Assembly: GCA_023389175.1 (NCBI GenBank)
Contig: JAEWEW010000163.1
Coordinates: forward strand, 1-21,604
Length of the DNA stretch: 21,604 nt
Direction of reading: 5' to 3'
Source of the DNA: Pseudomonadota bacterium
GTDB taxonomy: Bacteria; Pseudomonadota; Gammaproteobacteria; Burkholderiales; Burkholderiaceae_E
Positions 7,834 through 14,459 of this stretch are shown in pieces; the stretch's first letter is position 1; every line of letters begins with the position of its first letter. Position numbers and translations under genes: made by a program. Below the pieces are notes generated by a model that saw only the letters and a list, made by a program, of their open reading frames with translations, had not been told where the DNA came from and searched no databases.

Positions 7834-7842
7834 CTTCGGCGT

Positions 7843-7854
7843 TTGTTATCACAA
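7843..7854. promoter_or_regulatory. Candidate GntR operator TTGT-TATC-ACAA
   Basis: TTGTTATCACAA is an inverted repeat of TTGT/ACAA around a 4-nt centre, ending 9 bp before the regulator's ATG. GT-Nx-AC dyads are the general operator form of GntR/FCD regulators. Read on the minus strand, its GTGATAAC core could also overlap the -10 of the regulator's own promoter. Assignment rests on motif shape and position only. Confidence 0.5.
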
Positions 7855-7856
7855 GT

Positions 7857-7902
7857 ATAGCCGGCTGAGTGACGAGAGATTCCGGCTCAACGATAGCCGG
7901 CT
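7857..7902. repeat. Three CCGGCT boxes, two of them a 10-bp direct repeat
   Basis: ATAGCCGGCT occurs at 7857-7866 and again at 7893-7902; AGCCGGCT inside each copy is itself a palindrome. A weaker copy, TTCCGGCT, lies between them at 7880-7887. First-to-middle offset is 21 bp, close to two helical turns. This could be an array of protein-binding sites distinct from the GntR dyads, or chance in GC-rich DNA. Confidence 0.35.
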
Positions 7903-7937
7903 TCGCTCCGGGACATCACCGAGCCGGATTGGCCGGC

Positions 7938-7951
7938 CGCGACCGGTCGCG
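7938..7951. repeat. 14-bp perfect palindrome in the divergent promoter region
   Basis: CGCGACCGGTCGCG reads the same on both strands with no spacer. It directly follows the 8-bp palindrome GGCCGGCC (7931-7938). It lies in the middle of the control region, upstream of the probable promoter of the receptor gene at 8101, so an operator role is possible. Confidence 0.35.
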
Positions 7952-7977
7952 CGGGCCTCGTCGCGATCGCGCGCGTT

Positions 7978-7989
7978 TCGTGATAACGT
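7978..7989. promoter_or_regulatory. Candidate second GntR operator and -10 region upstream of the 8101 gene
   Basis: TCGTGATAACGT has CGT/ACG arms around the same GATA centre as the site at 7843-7854. GATAAC could serve as a -10 with TCGTCG at 7958-7963 as a poor -35 (18-bp spacing). A repressor bound here would cover the promoter of the Bug/carotenoid-oxygenase operon. Confidence 0.4.
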
Positions 7990-8100
7990 TCGCCTCCCGA
8001 GTCCTCCGGCTTGTCGCCGGCCGGTATCTCGGACCCGCCCGCAATCACGCACACCCGCAAGAATCAAAGACGTCCGCGACAAGGACTGGAGGAGACGAAC

Positions 8101-9075
8101 ATGACCAGGCAGTGCTACCGGATCCTGATGCTGTTGCTGATGGTCGCGCTCGTCGTTCCGAACGCAGCCAGGGCGGCCGACTGGCCAACGAAGCCGGTTC
8201 GCATCATCGTTCCGTACCCGCCGGGCGGGGTCGGCGACATGTCCACCCGGGCGTTCGCGGCACGATTCGCGGAGGCCATCGGCCAGCCGGTCAACGTGGA
8301 GAACCTGCCCGGTGGCAACCAGATCATCGGCGTGCAGGCCGCGGCCTCCGCCGAGCCGGACGGCCATACCCTGGTGGTGGTCACGCCCACCAGCCTGGTT
8401 CTCAATCCGGCGCTCCGTCGGACGCTGCCCTACGCGCCCGAGAAGCTCACCCTGATCTCGCGGCTGTACAGCTCGCCGCTCTTCGTCATCGTCAACCCGA
8501 AGGTGCCGGTGAGCTCGATCGCGGAGCTGATCGCCTACGCGAAGGCGAACCCGGGCGCGCTCAACTACGCCTCGACAGGCGAGGGCGCGGCAACGCACCT
8601 GATCACCGAGCGGTTCGCCCAGGTCGCCGGCATCCGCATGAACCATGTGCCGTACAAGGGAGGGTCGGCGATCGCGGTCGACCTGCTGAGCGGTGTCCTG
8701 CAGGTCTACTTCGATCCGGGCGCTGCCAGCCTGCCCATGGTGCGCGATGGGCGGCTGAAGGCGCTCGCCGTGACCGGAACCACCCGCTCACGCAGCCTTC
8801 CCGAGGTGCCTACGGTCAAAGAGGCAGGCACCAACTACGACGTCATCTCGTGGTGGGGCCTGGGTGGTCCCGAAGGCATCTCCCCCGACGTCGCCAGGCG
8901 GATCTCGGCTGCAGCCGCCAAGGCGATCGGCGACGGCTCGGCACTGGCCGACCAGGCCCTCAAGCTCGGCATCGAGTACGGCGCCAGCACCCCGGAGGAG
9001 TTCACTGCCTTCGTCGAGAAGGAGCGCAGCCTGTGGGGCGGCGTGGTGAAGACCCTGGGACTGAAGGCACAGTAG
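8101..9075 (+). CDS. Bug/TctC-family periplasmic receptor, paired with a carotenoid-oxygenase gene
   Basis: 324-residue secreted solute-binding protein. The signal peptide has a hydrophobic core LLLMVALVV and likely cleavage after ARA at residue 25. The mature part begins ADWPTKPVRIIVPYPPGG, with the PYPPGG and GDMSTR ligand-loop signature (about 38-50) and the second loop NLPGGNQIIG (68-77) followed by PDGHT. The ATG at 8101 is preceded by GGAGGAG with 6-nt spacing, which settles the start over an in-frame upstream ATG at 8011. The next gene begins 13 bp after the stop, so the two are almost certainly co-transcribed. The receptor would bind the oxygenase substrate, a breakdown product or another organic acid; family members bind dicarboxylates, aromatic acids and amino acids. 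It lacks membrane partners here. Confidence 0.95.
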   Translation: MTRQCYRILMLLLMVALVVPNAARAADWPTKPVRIIVPYPPGGVGDMSTRAFAARFAEAIGQPVNVENLPGGNQIIGVQAAASAEPDGHTLVVVTPTSLVLNPALRRTLPYAPEKLTLISRLYSSPLFVIVNPKVPVSSIAELIAYAKANPGALNYASTGEGAATHLITERFAQVAGIRMNHVPYKGGSAIAVDLLSGVLQVYFDPGAASLPMVRDGRLKALAVTGTTRSRSLPEVPTVKEAGTNYDVISWWGLGGPEGISPDVARRISAAAAKAIGDGSALADQALKLGIEYGASTPEEFTAFVEKERSLWGGVVKTLGLKAQ

Positions 9076-9088
9076 GACGGGACGAGCC

Positions 9089-10678
9089 ATGGCGAATGCA
9101 CGCGGCATCTTCGGCGAGGAGGATTTCCGGCTGGACGAGGCGATCGACGCCGAGCGCTACAACCGGGAGTCGCCGTACAACCACTTCGGATACCAGCCGG
9201 TCCGCAAGGAGCACCGCCATTCGCCGGCCAGGGTATCCGGAGCGCTCCCTCCGGACCTCGAGGGCGCATACCTTCGGAACGGCACCAACGTGCAGTTCGA
9301 CAAGGTCACGGTGCGGGCCCACGCATTCAACGGCGCCGGCATGCTGCACCAGGTCCAGATCCGCGATGGGCGGGCGACCTACTCCAACACCTACGTGCGG
9401 ACGCCGCGCTACGAATTCGAAAGCGAAGCAGGCCGTGAGGTCTATCCCAGCTACGGTGACATGGCGTGCAGCGGAATGCCCGGACTGGAGCGGATCCGGC
9501 TGTCCGATCGCAAGCGCGCCAGCGGGCTCATTCCGGACTGGTCCGCGCTCGAGGCGAATCCTGCCTCCACCTCCATCCAGTACCACGACGGCCGGCTCTA
9601 TTGCCTCCAAGGCAGCGGACTGCCCTTCGTCCTCGATGCCGAAGTCACCGATGGCCTGCTGACGCTCGACGGCCGCGGGCACCTGGAGAGCTGGGAAGGT
9701 CGCCTGCCGGTGCCGTTCTCCGCGCACCCGCGCATCGATCCGGACAATGGCGATTTCCACGGGGTATCCCTCGACTCGTCCGGCAGGGCGCTCTGGCAGA
9801 TGCAGGTCTCCGGCGGCGAGCTGGTCCACTGCACCCGGGTGCACCAGTTTGCGCCGGACACCCCCATCACCGGCACCATCCACGACTACTTCCTGACGGC
9901 GAACCATGTCGTGATCGCCGATGTGTCGCTTCGCCTTTCGCCCCGATACATCTCGGGACCGGGCGGCAGCTTCTGGCAGTTCGAGCCGTCCCACCGCCTG
10001 CGCTGGGGCGTGATGCCGCGCGACCCTGCCCGGGGTGGCGGCGTGCAGTGGTTCGAGACGGCAAACCCCGGCATGATCTGGCACGTGGTCAACGCATGGG
10101 AAGAGACGGCCGGTGGCGATCGCATCGTCCTCTATGCGCCGGTGTTCAGCGAGTATCCGCCGGATGTGCCGATCCACACGCCGAAGGAGCCGCCGGCGCG
10201 CCTGACGCGTTGGGTACTCGACCTGCGGTCCGGCAAGGTCGAGGAAGAACGACGCCTGCTCCAGCATGGCTACGAGCGGCCGAGCCTCAACCTGTCGCGC
10301 GTGGGCAAGCAGAGTCGCTATGCCTACCTGATCGACGAGGAGTCGGTGGGCTACATGGGCAAGGGCGTGCTGAAGTACGACCTGATTGACGAGCGCGAGG
10401 TGGCGTTCTTCGACTATGGCGCGAAGTTCGGCGGCGAGGCGCTCTTCGTGCCCAGAGCCGGTTCGGTCGCCGAGGATGACGGCTACCTGCTCGACCTGCT
10501 GATGTCCGAGGGCGAAGGCGAGCTGCTGGTGCTGGATGCGGCCACGATGAAGGAGCTCGCGCGCGTGCACCTGCCCGCGCGGGTGCCCTTCGGGGTGCAC
10601 GCCTGCTGGTTGGACAATGCCAAGCTTGCGGCGATCTCCAGCCGGGCCAATGGCAACCGGACGCCGCGCTCGCGCTGA
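9089..10678 (+). CDS. Carotenoid cleavage oxygenase family protein (RPE65/lignostilbene dioxygenase type)
   Basis: 529-residue seven-bladed beta-propeller iron enzyme predicted to split a conjugated C=C bond with O2, giving two carbonyl products. Four iron-binding histidines are visible in the expected order: H213 (SAHPRIDP), H265 (TIHDYF), H332 (WHVVNAWEE) and H504 (PFGVHACW). The family segment LRNGTNVQF is at 62-70, and second-shell glutamates are likely at E338-E339 and in GGEALFVPR (about 448-456). Tyr102 in NTYVRTP sits about where lignostilbene dioxygenases have the Tyr that contacts the phenolic hydroxyl; I cannot place the partner Lys with confidence. No signal peptide is seen. The RBS is weak (GGACGGGACGAG). 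The setting of aromatic genes argues for a stilbene, isoeugenol or similar phenylpropenoid substrate rather than carotenoids, but this is inference. Confidence 0.93.
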   Translation: MANARGIFGEEDFRLDEAIDAERYNRESPYNHFGYQPVRKEHRHSPARVSGALPPDLEGAYLRNGTNVQFDKVTVRAHAFNGAGMLHQVQIRDGRATYSNTYVRTPRYEFESEAGREVYPSYGDMACSGMPGLERIRLSDRKRASGLIPDWSALEANPASTSIQYHDGRLYCLQGSGLPFVLDAEVTDGLLTLDGRGHLESWEGRLPVPFSAHPRIDPDNGDFHGVSLDSSGRALWQMQVSGGELVHCTRVHQFAPDTPITGTIHDYFLTANHVVIADVSLRLSPRYISGPGGSFWQFEPSHRLRWGVMPRDPARGGGVQWFETANPGMIWHVVNAWEETAGGDRIVLYAPVFSEYPPDVPIHTPKEPPARLTRWVLDLRSGKVEEERRLLQHGYERPSLNLSRVGKQSRYAYLIDEESVGYMGKGVLKYDLIDEREVAFFDYGAKFGGEALFVPRAGSVAEDDGYLLDLLMSEGEGELLVLDAATMKELARVHLPARVPFGVHACWLDNAKLAAISSRANGNRTPRSR

Positions 10679-10684
10679 CCGGCG

Positions 10685-10704
10685 GTCGCGCGGCAAGCCG
10701 CGAC
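10685..10704. terminator. Possible hairpin terminator between convergent genes
   Basis: GTCGC...GCGAC arms enclose inner GGC/GCC pairing around an AA loop, with a 2-nt internal bulge, in the 48-bp gap between the convergent carotenoid-oxygenase and flavin-hydroxylase genes. The stem is GC-rich and is followed on the plus strand only by GGGTCT, so a strong Rho-independent terminator is not certain. Confidence 0.4.
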
Positions 10705-10726
10705 GGGTCTGCCTGCCGCCCCCGAG

Positions 10727-12424
10727 TCAGTCGTGCCGGCCGCAGGCCTGGCCCAGCACCGCGCCTGCAGCCTTCGCGTCCGGCCCGCGCCAGGCGACCA
10801 TCTGGTCCGGCCGGATCAGCGCGAGCGGCGCCTGGTAGAGATCGCGCAGCGCCGGCACGGGAAGAGCCACCACGGCGAGCTCGATGCCGAGCGTCGCCGC
10901 CGCTGCGCGGAACGGTCCGGGATCCGGCGCATCCGGCCCGAGCACCAGCAGCGTCCACTCCGGCCCGAAAACGTCGTATAGCGAGCGGCCGTCGTCGAGC
11001 CAGGCATGCGGCGGCCGCCCGCCGGGACACGCACTCGGGACATAGATGTTCGCGTCGTCGGGCGGCGGCGCGGTGCCGTCCTTCACGATCAGCGGCGAAT
11101 CATCGTAGCGGCCGCCGAAGGTGACGCCGGGAATGTTGAACTCGAGCCGCGCATGGGCGTCGAGGTAGGCGCCGGCACGGGCGCGCTCGGCGGCGCCCGC
11201 CGGCGAGTCCTCCTCGAGCAGCGGAGTCGCCTTGAAGTGGCCGACGGAATCGGCGAAGCGCCGCGCGTAGCCGGTGTTGCGCAGCGCGAGCGGCTTGCGC
11301 TCGCGCTCGTAGGTGGCGAGCAGGGAGGCGGGCGCGACGCCGCGCAGCACCGCGGCCAGCTTCCAGCCCAGGTTCACCGCATCCTCCACCGCCGTGTTGT
11401 AGCCGAGGCCGCCGGTCGGCGTGAAGAGGTGAGCGGCATCGCCGCCGATGAAGACGTTGCCGATGCCGAAGCGCTCCGCCACCAGCGAGTGCCCGGCGGT
11501 CCAGGTGCCGACCGACAGCACTTCGATGGGGAAGGGCCGGCCCATGGCTTCCTCGAAGATCCGCCGCGCATGGGCGGCATCCCAGCGGCTGGCATCCTCG
11601 TCGGGGCGCACGGCGGCGTGGAAGACGAACTCGGTCGCGCCGTCCAGCGCGCACATGAAGGCGCGGCGCTCGGCGTTGATGGTCACCGTCATCCAGCTGC
11701 GCCGATGCGGCAGCGCTTCCGCGAGGCCCGGCGCGCGAAGATGCACCGCGAACATCTGGCCGCCCATGAAGTCGCGACGGACGCCGGTGGTGCCGCCATG
11801 CCGGATGCCGAGCCGGTTGCGAACGAAGCTGCGGGCGCCGTCGGCGCCGACCAGGTAGCGGCAAGTGACCGTGACCGGGTCGCTGCCGCGTACCGGCGGT
11901 CCGGTGCCGTCGTCGGCCCGATCCGATGCGGCCAGCCGCGCGGTCACCCGCGCGCCGTCGTCGCGGAAGTCCTCCAGCATCCAGCCGAGGTGCAGGCGCA
12001 CCGACGGCAGGGTGCGGACATGCTCGAAGAGGGTGGCCTCGACATAACGCTGGGAGATCCGGTGCGGCAGCTCCGCGGCGCTCCAGGAGCCGGTAAGCCG
12101 CCGGACCTGTTCGCGCGCCTGCCGCGCGGTGGGCAGCGCGAGCCGGGCGAGCTCGTGGCCCGCGAAGCGGGTCACGTAGGCGATGTCGGTCGGATGGTCC
12201 GGCGGCAGGCCCTGGGAGCGGATCGCCTCCGAGAGCCCGAGCCGGCGGAAGTGCTCCATCGTCCGTGCCTGGGTGGCATTGGCCTGCGGCACCGCGGCCA
12301 CCGCATCGCGCGGATCCACCAACAGGCAATCGATGCCGCGGCGGCCGAGCTCGCTCGCAAGCATCAGGCCGCAGGGCCCCGCGCCAGCGACGAGCACCGC
12401 GGCATGCGGGGTCGGACGTTCCAT
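10727..12424 (-). CDS. FAD-dependent aromatic hydroxylase (PheA/TfdB-type flavin monooxygenase)
   Basis: 565-residue class A flavoprotein monooxygenase predicted to hydroxylate a phenolic ring using NAD(P)H and O2. The FAD-binding GAGPCG motif is at about 14-19 after a short beta strand, the NADPH/FAD DG motif is VGADGARS (about 192-199), and the GD motif is GGDAAHLFTPTGGLG (about 327-341). The remainder, to ALIRPDQMVAW near the end, is the thioredoxin-like C-terminal domain of phenol/3-chlorophenol/resorcinol-type hydroxylases. I chose the ATG at 12424 because the Rossmann strand begins 8 residues later; the frame is open further upstream. No clear Shine-Dalgarno precedes it. It is divergent from the SnoaL-Bug-dioxygenase operon, which suits production of hydroxyquinol or another di/trihydroxybenzene for the dioxygenase. 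The exact substrate is unknown. Confidence 0.93.
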   Translation of the reverse strand: MERPTPHAAVLVAGAGPCGLMLASELGRRGIDCLLVDPRDAVAAVPQANATQARTMEHFRRLGLSEAIRSQGLPPDHPTDIAYVTRFAGHELARLALPTARQAREQVRRLTGSWSAAELPHRISQRYVEATLFEHVRTLPSVRLHLGWMLEDFRDDGARVTARLAASDRADDGTGPPVRGSDPVTVTCRYLVGADGARSFVRNRLGIRHGGTTGVRRDFMGGQMFAVHLRAPGLAEALPHRRSWMTVTINAERRAFMCALDGATEFVFHAAVRPDEDASRWDAAHARRIFEEAMGRPFPIEVLSVGTWTAGHSLVAERFGIGNVFIGGDAAHLFTPTGGLGYNTAVEDAVNLGWKLAAVLRGVAPASLLATYERERKPLALRNTGYARRFADSVGHFKATPLLEEDSPAGAAERARAGAYLDAHARLEFNIPGVTFGGRYDDSPLIVKDGTAPPPDDANIYVPSACPGGRPPHAWLDDGRSLYDVFGPEWTLLVLGPDAPDPGPFRAAAATLGIELAVVALPVPALRDLYQAPLALIRPDQMVAWRGPDAKAAGAVLGQACGRHD

Positions 12425-12454
12425 GGTCGGCGTGCAATCGTGATGCGTGGATCG

Positions 12455-12472
12455 GTGGGCATGATATGCCAC
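12455..12472. promoter_or_regulatory. Inverted repeat in the divergent hydroxylase/SnoaL promoter region
   Basis: GGCAT-GAT-ATGCC (12458-12470) is a perfect 5-bp dyad with a 3-nt centre, extendable with one bulge to GTGG/CCAC ends. On the minus strand it contains TATCAT, one mismatch from a TATAAT -10, about 36 nt before the hydroxylase ATG. It lies in the 166-bp gap between the divergent genes and is a plausible operator; the rest of that gap shows nothing I can name. Confidence 0.4.
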
Positions 12473-12590
12473 GCCCCGTGTCGATCGGGAGCAAGGGTGG
12501 ACTGCACCGGCGGCCTCATGATCTACTGGCAGTCGCAAGTCGCTGCATCGGCAAGTGGCTGGATCGTATCGAGAAGAGGAGACCGCAGGA

Positions 12591-13196
12591 ATGGACGACG
12601 GCTTGTTGGAGGAGGCGCGCATACGCCGCATGGTGGAGCGCTGGGCAGTGTGGCGGGACGCCGGGAACTGGGAGCGTTTCCGCACGGTCTGGCATCCGGA
12701 CGGCGTCATGATGGCCACCTGGTTCCAGGGGCCGTTCGAGGACTTCATCCGCGTGACGCAGGAGGGCTGGAGCAAGGGCGTGAGCATCCTTCACTTCCTC
12801 GGTGGCTCGGCCATCGAGGTGGCCGGCGACCGCGCCATCGCGCAGACCAAGATGACCATCTCGCAGCGGGGACCGGTGGAAGGCGTCACCTGCGACGTGG
12901 TCTGCACCGGCCGCTTCTACGATTTCATCCAGAAGCACGAAGGCGAGTGGAAGCTGCTGCACCGGCAGCCCATCTATGAGAAGGATCGCATCGATCCGCT
13001 CGATCCGGCGGCTGCGCCCAAGCTCGATCCCGAGATGCTCGCGAGCTTCCCCGAAGGCTATCGCCACCTCGCCTACATCCAGACGCGGATCGGCTACAAG
13101 GTCAAGCTCGACATGCCGATGCTGAAGGGCGCGGCGGTGGAGGCGCTCTATCGTCGCGGCGCGCACTGGCTCGCCGGCGGCCCATTGGAGAGGTGA
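12591..13196 (+). CDS. SnoaL/NTF2-like fold protein of unknown function
   Basis: 201-residue cytosolic protein. The first 130 residues look like a cone-shaped SnoaL/NTF2-like alpha+beta barrel: an N-terminal helix pair with RIRRMVERWAVWRDAGNWERF (residues 11-30 region), then WHPDGVM, and late strands around CTGRFYDFI and EWKLLHRQPIYEKD. The C-terminal part (about 150-200) carries FPEGYRHLAYIQ and ends with a short helix, a pattern I associate with NTF2-family proteins near catabolic genes. Members act as dehydratases, isomerases or structural subunits, so no reaction can be assigned; H68, D102 and the HRQP region are candidate pocket residues. AGGAG lies 9 nt before the ATG. Its stop is only 4 bp before the next receptor gene. 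It is divergent from the flavin hydroxylase and may process that enzyme's substrate or product. Confidence 0.85.
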   Translation: MDDGLLEEARIRRMVERWAVWRDAGNWERFRTVWHPDGVMMATWFQGPFEDFIRVTQEGWSKGVSILHFLGGSAIEVAGDRAIAQTKMTISQRGPVEGVTCDVVCTGRFYDFIQKHEGEWKLLHRQPIYEKDRIDPLDPAAAPKLDPEMLASFPEGYRHLAYIQTRIGYKVKLDMPMLKGAAVEALYRRGAHWLAGGPLER

Positions 13197-13200
13197 GACG

Positions 13201-14280
13201 ATGATGACATCCGAGAAAGTGGCACGCCGCTCGCTCCGTGATCGCAGCGCAGGCGGCGCAAGTCACGCCCGCCGCGCCAGCCGCCGAGGCCGGATCGCCG
13301 GCGCCGCGCTGGTCGCGAGGACCGCGTTCGCATGCGCCGCCCTGTTCGCGCTGCCGTCGGGGCAGGCGCTTGCCAGCGAGTCCTATCCCGTCCGCCCGGT
13401 CAAGGTGGTGGTGCCGCAGCCGCCGGGCGGCGGCTTCGATTTCGTCGGCCGCCTGCTGGGCGAGCATCTGGGGCGGGAGCTGGGGCAGACCTTCATCGTG
13501 GAGAACCGGCCGGGCTCGGGAACGCTGGTCGGCACCGATGCGGTCGCCAAGTCCGAGCCGGACGGCTACACGCTGCTGGTCGGGTCGGTGTCCAACATCG
13601 CCCTGAACCCGGGGCTCTATTCCAACCTTCCCTACGACAGCCTGCGCGACTTCAAGCTGCTCGGCCTGGCTGCCAGCTACAGCTACACCCTGATCGCGCG
13701 CAACAGCCTGCCACAGTCGTCGCTGAAGGAGGTGATCGCCGAGGCGCGGGCGAATCCGCGCAAGCTCACCTATGCATCGGCCGGCAACGGCTCGGGCCAG
13801 CACGTGATCGCCGCCGCGCTCTGGCACCTCGCCGGCGTCGAACTGGTCCACGTGCCGTATCGCGGCGCGCAGGCCGCCTACCAGGACCTGCTGGGAGACC
13901 GGGTGGATCTCTTCTTCGATCTCGCCCCGACGGCGAGCCGGCAGATCGCCGGCGGACGCGCCAAGCCGCTGGCCACCTCGGGCGGCGCGCGCAATCCGGC
14001 CCATCCGGACCTGCCGACGATCCGGGAGAGCGGCGCGGCGGACCTCGAGCTCGAATCCTGGTTCGGCCTGTTCGCGCCCGCGAAGACGCCGCCGGAGGTG
14101 ACCGAACGCCTGCGCGCGGCGCTCGCCAAGGTGGCGGCGAACCCGGAGGTCCAGGAGGCGCTGCGCAAGGCGGGGGGCCGGCCGCTGACGCTCCAGCCCG
14201 AGCAGGCCCGGTCGCTGGTGGAAGGCGACGTCAAGCGCTGGTCGAAGCTGGTCAAGGACATCGGCATTCGCCTCGACTGA
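13201..14280 (+). CDS. Bug/TctC-family periplasmic receptor with a long N-terminal leader
   Basis: 359-residue secreted solute-binding protein, about 30 residues longer than usual. The first 34 residues are Arg/Ser-rich (RRSLRDRS, HARRASRRGR), followed by a hydrophobic stretch around ALVARTAFACAALFAL and probable cleavage after ALA at residue 58. The mature protein starts with YPVRPVKVVVPQPPGGGFDF (62-81), then the second loop NRPGSGTLVGTD (102-113) and PDGYT. The start could be ATG 13201 or the next codon; GAGGTGAG lies just upstream. No internal ATG before the signal core offers a shorter version. It is tightly coupled to the SnoaL-like gene (4-bp gap) and is followed by 179 bp containing a strong inverted repeat before the dioxygenase. 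No TctA/TctB genes are nearby. Confidence 0.93.
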   Translation: MMTSEKVARRSLRDRSAGGASHARRASRRGRIAGAALVARTAFACAALFALPSGQALASESYPVRPVKVVVPQPPGGGFDFVGRLLGEHLGRELGQTFIVENRPGSGTLVGTDAVAKSEPDGYTLLVGSVSNIALNPGLYSNLPYDSLRDFKLLGLAASYSYTLIARNSLPQSSLKEVIAEARANPRKLTYASAGNGSGQHVIAAALWHLAGVELVHVPYRGAQAAYQDLLGDRVDLFFDLAPTASRQIAGGRAKPLATSGGARNPAHPDLPTIRESGAADLELESWFGLFAPAKTPPEVTERLRAALAKVAANPEVQEALRKAGGRPLTLQPEQARSLVEGDVKRWSKLVKDIGIRLD

Positions 14281-14343
14281 CGGCGGGCGGCCGCCCGGGC
14301 CGCCGACCGCCCGGACCGCACCGGCCGCGCCGCGTCGGTGTTC

Positions 14344-14377
14344 GCGGCAGCCGCGCCAGGTTTGTCGCGGCTGCCGC
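14344..14377. repeat. Perfect 12-bp inverted repeat upstream of the hydroxyquinol dioxygenase
   Basis: GCGGCAGCCGCG (14344-14355) and CGCGGCTGCCGC (14366-14377) are exact reverse complements separated by 10 nt. In RNA this is a strong hairpin, but it is followed by TTCGGTGATATGG rather than a T-run. It could end transcription of the SnoaL-Bug pair, act as an attenuator, or be an operator, because its loop and right arm overlap a candidate -35 element. Another GC palindrome, GGGCGGCCGCCC, lies at 14285-14296 just after the receptor stop. Confidence 0.55.
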
Positions 14378-14391
14378 TTCGGTGATATGGT
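14362..14391 (+). promoter_or_regulatory. Candidate promoter for the dioxygenase-lyase-CoA-transferase operon
   Basis: TTGTCG (14362-14367) as -35 with TATGGT (14386-14391, 18-bp spacing) or GATATG (14384-14389, 16-bp spacing) as -10, about 70 nt before the dioxygenase ATG. The TTCGGTGATA preceding the -10 resembles the GTGATA boxes at 3544 and 7978. Match to consensus is modest. Confidence 0.3.
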
Positions 14392-14459
14392 TGAAGCCCT
14401 CGCCTGCGGCGGGGACGCCCCGTCGTCCGCGCCGGCGTGATGATCAGGAGACGCAATCC

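Larger units (their letters stand above)
7834..8100. other. 267-bp divergent intergenic control region
   Basis: The gap between the divergent GntR and Bug/carotenoid-oxygenase operons has no credible gene. It contains two GT-GATA/TATC-AC boxes near its ends, three CCGGCT boxes, GGCCGGCC at 7931-7938 and a 14-bp perfect palindrome at 7938-7951. The density of symmetric elements is far higher than in the other gaps of this window, consistent with a control region serving both directions. Confidence 0.6.

Noticed and set aside
5110..7860. Plus-strand open frame of 916 codons antisense to the Rieske, Bug and GntR genes
   Set aside because: The translation is Arg/His/Gly/Asp-rich with no recognisable domain, while the minus-strand genes have full motifs and RBSs. 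Long antisense frames are expected in DNA with GC-rich third positions.
11006..12979. Plus-strand open frame of 657 codons antisense to the flavin hydroxylase and running into the SnoaL-like gene
   Set aside because: No domain, biased composition, and it conflicts with two genes that have clear family motifs.
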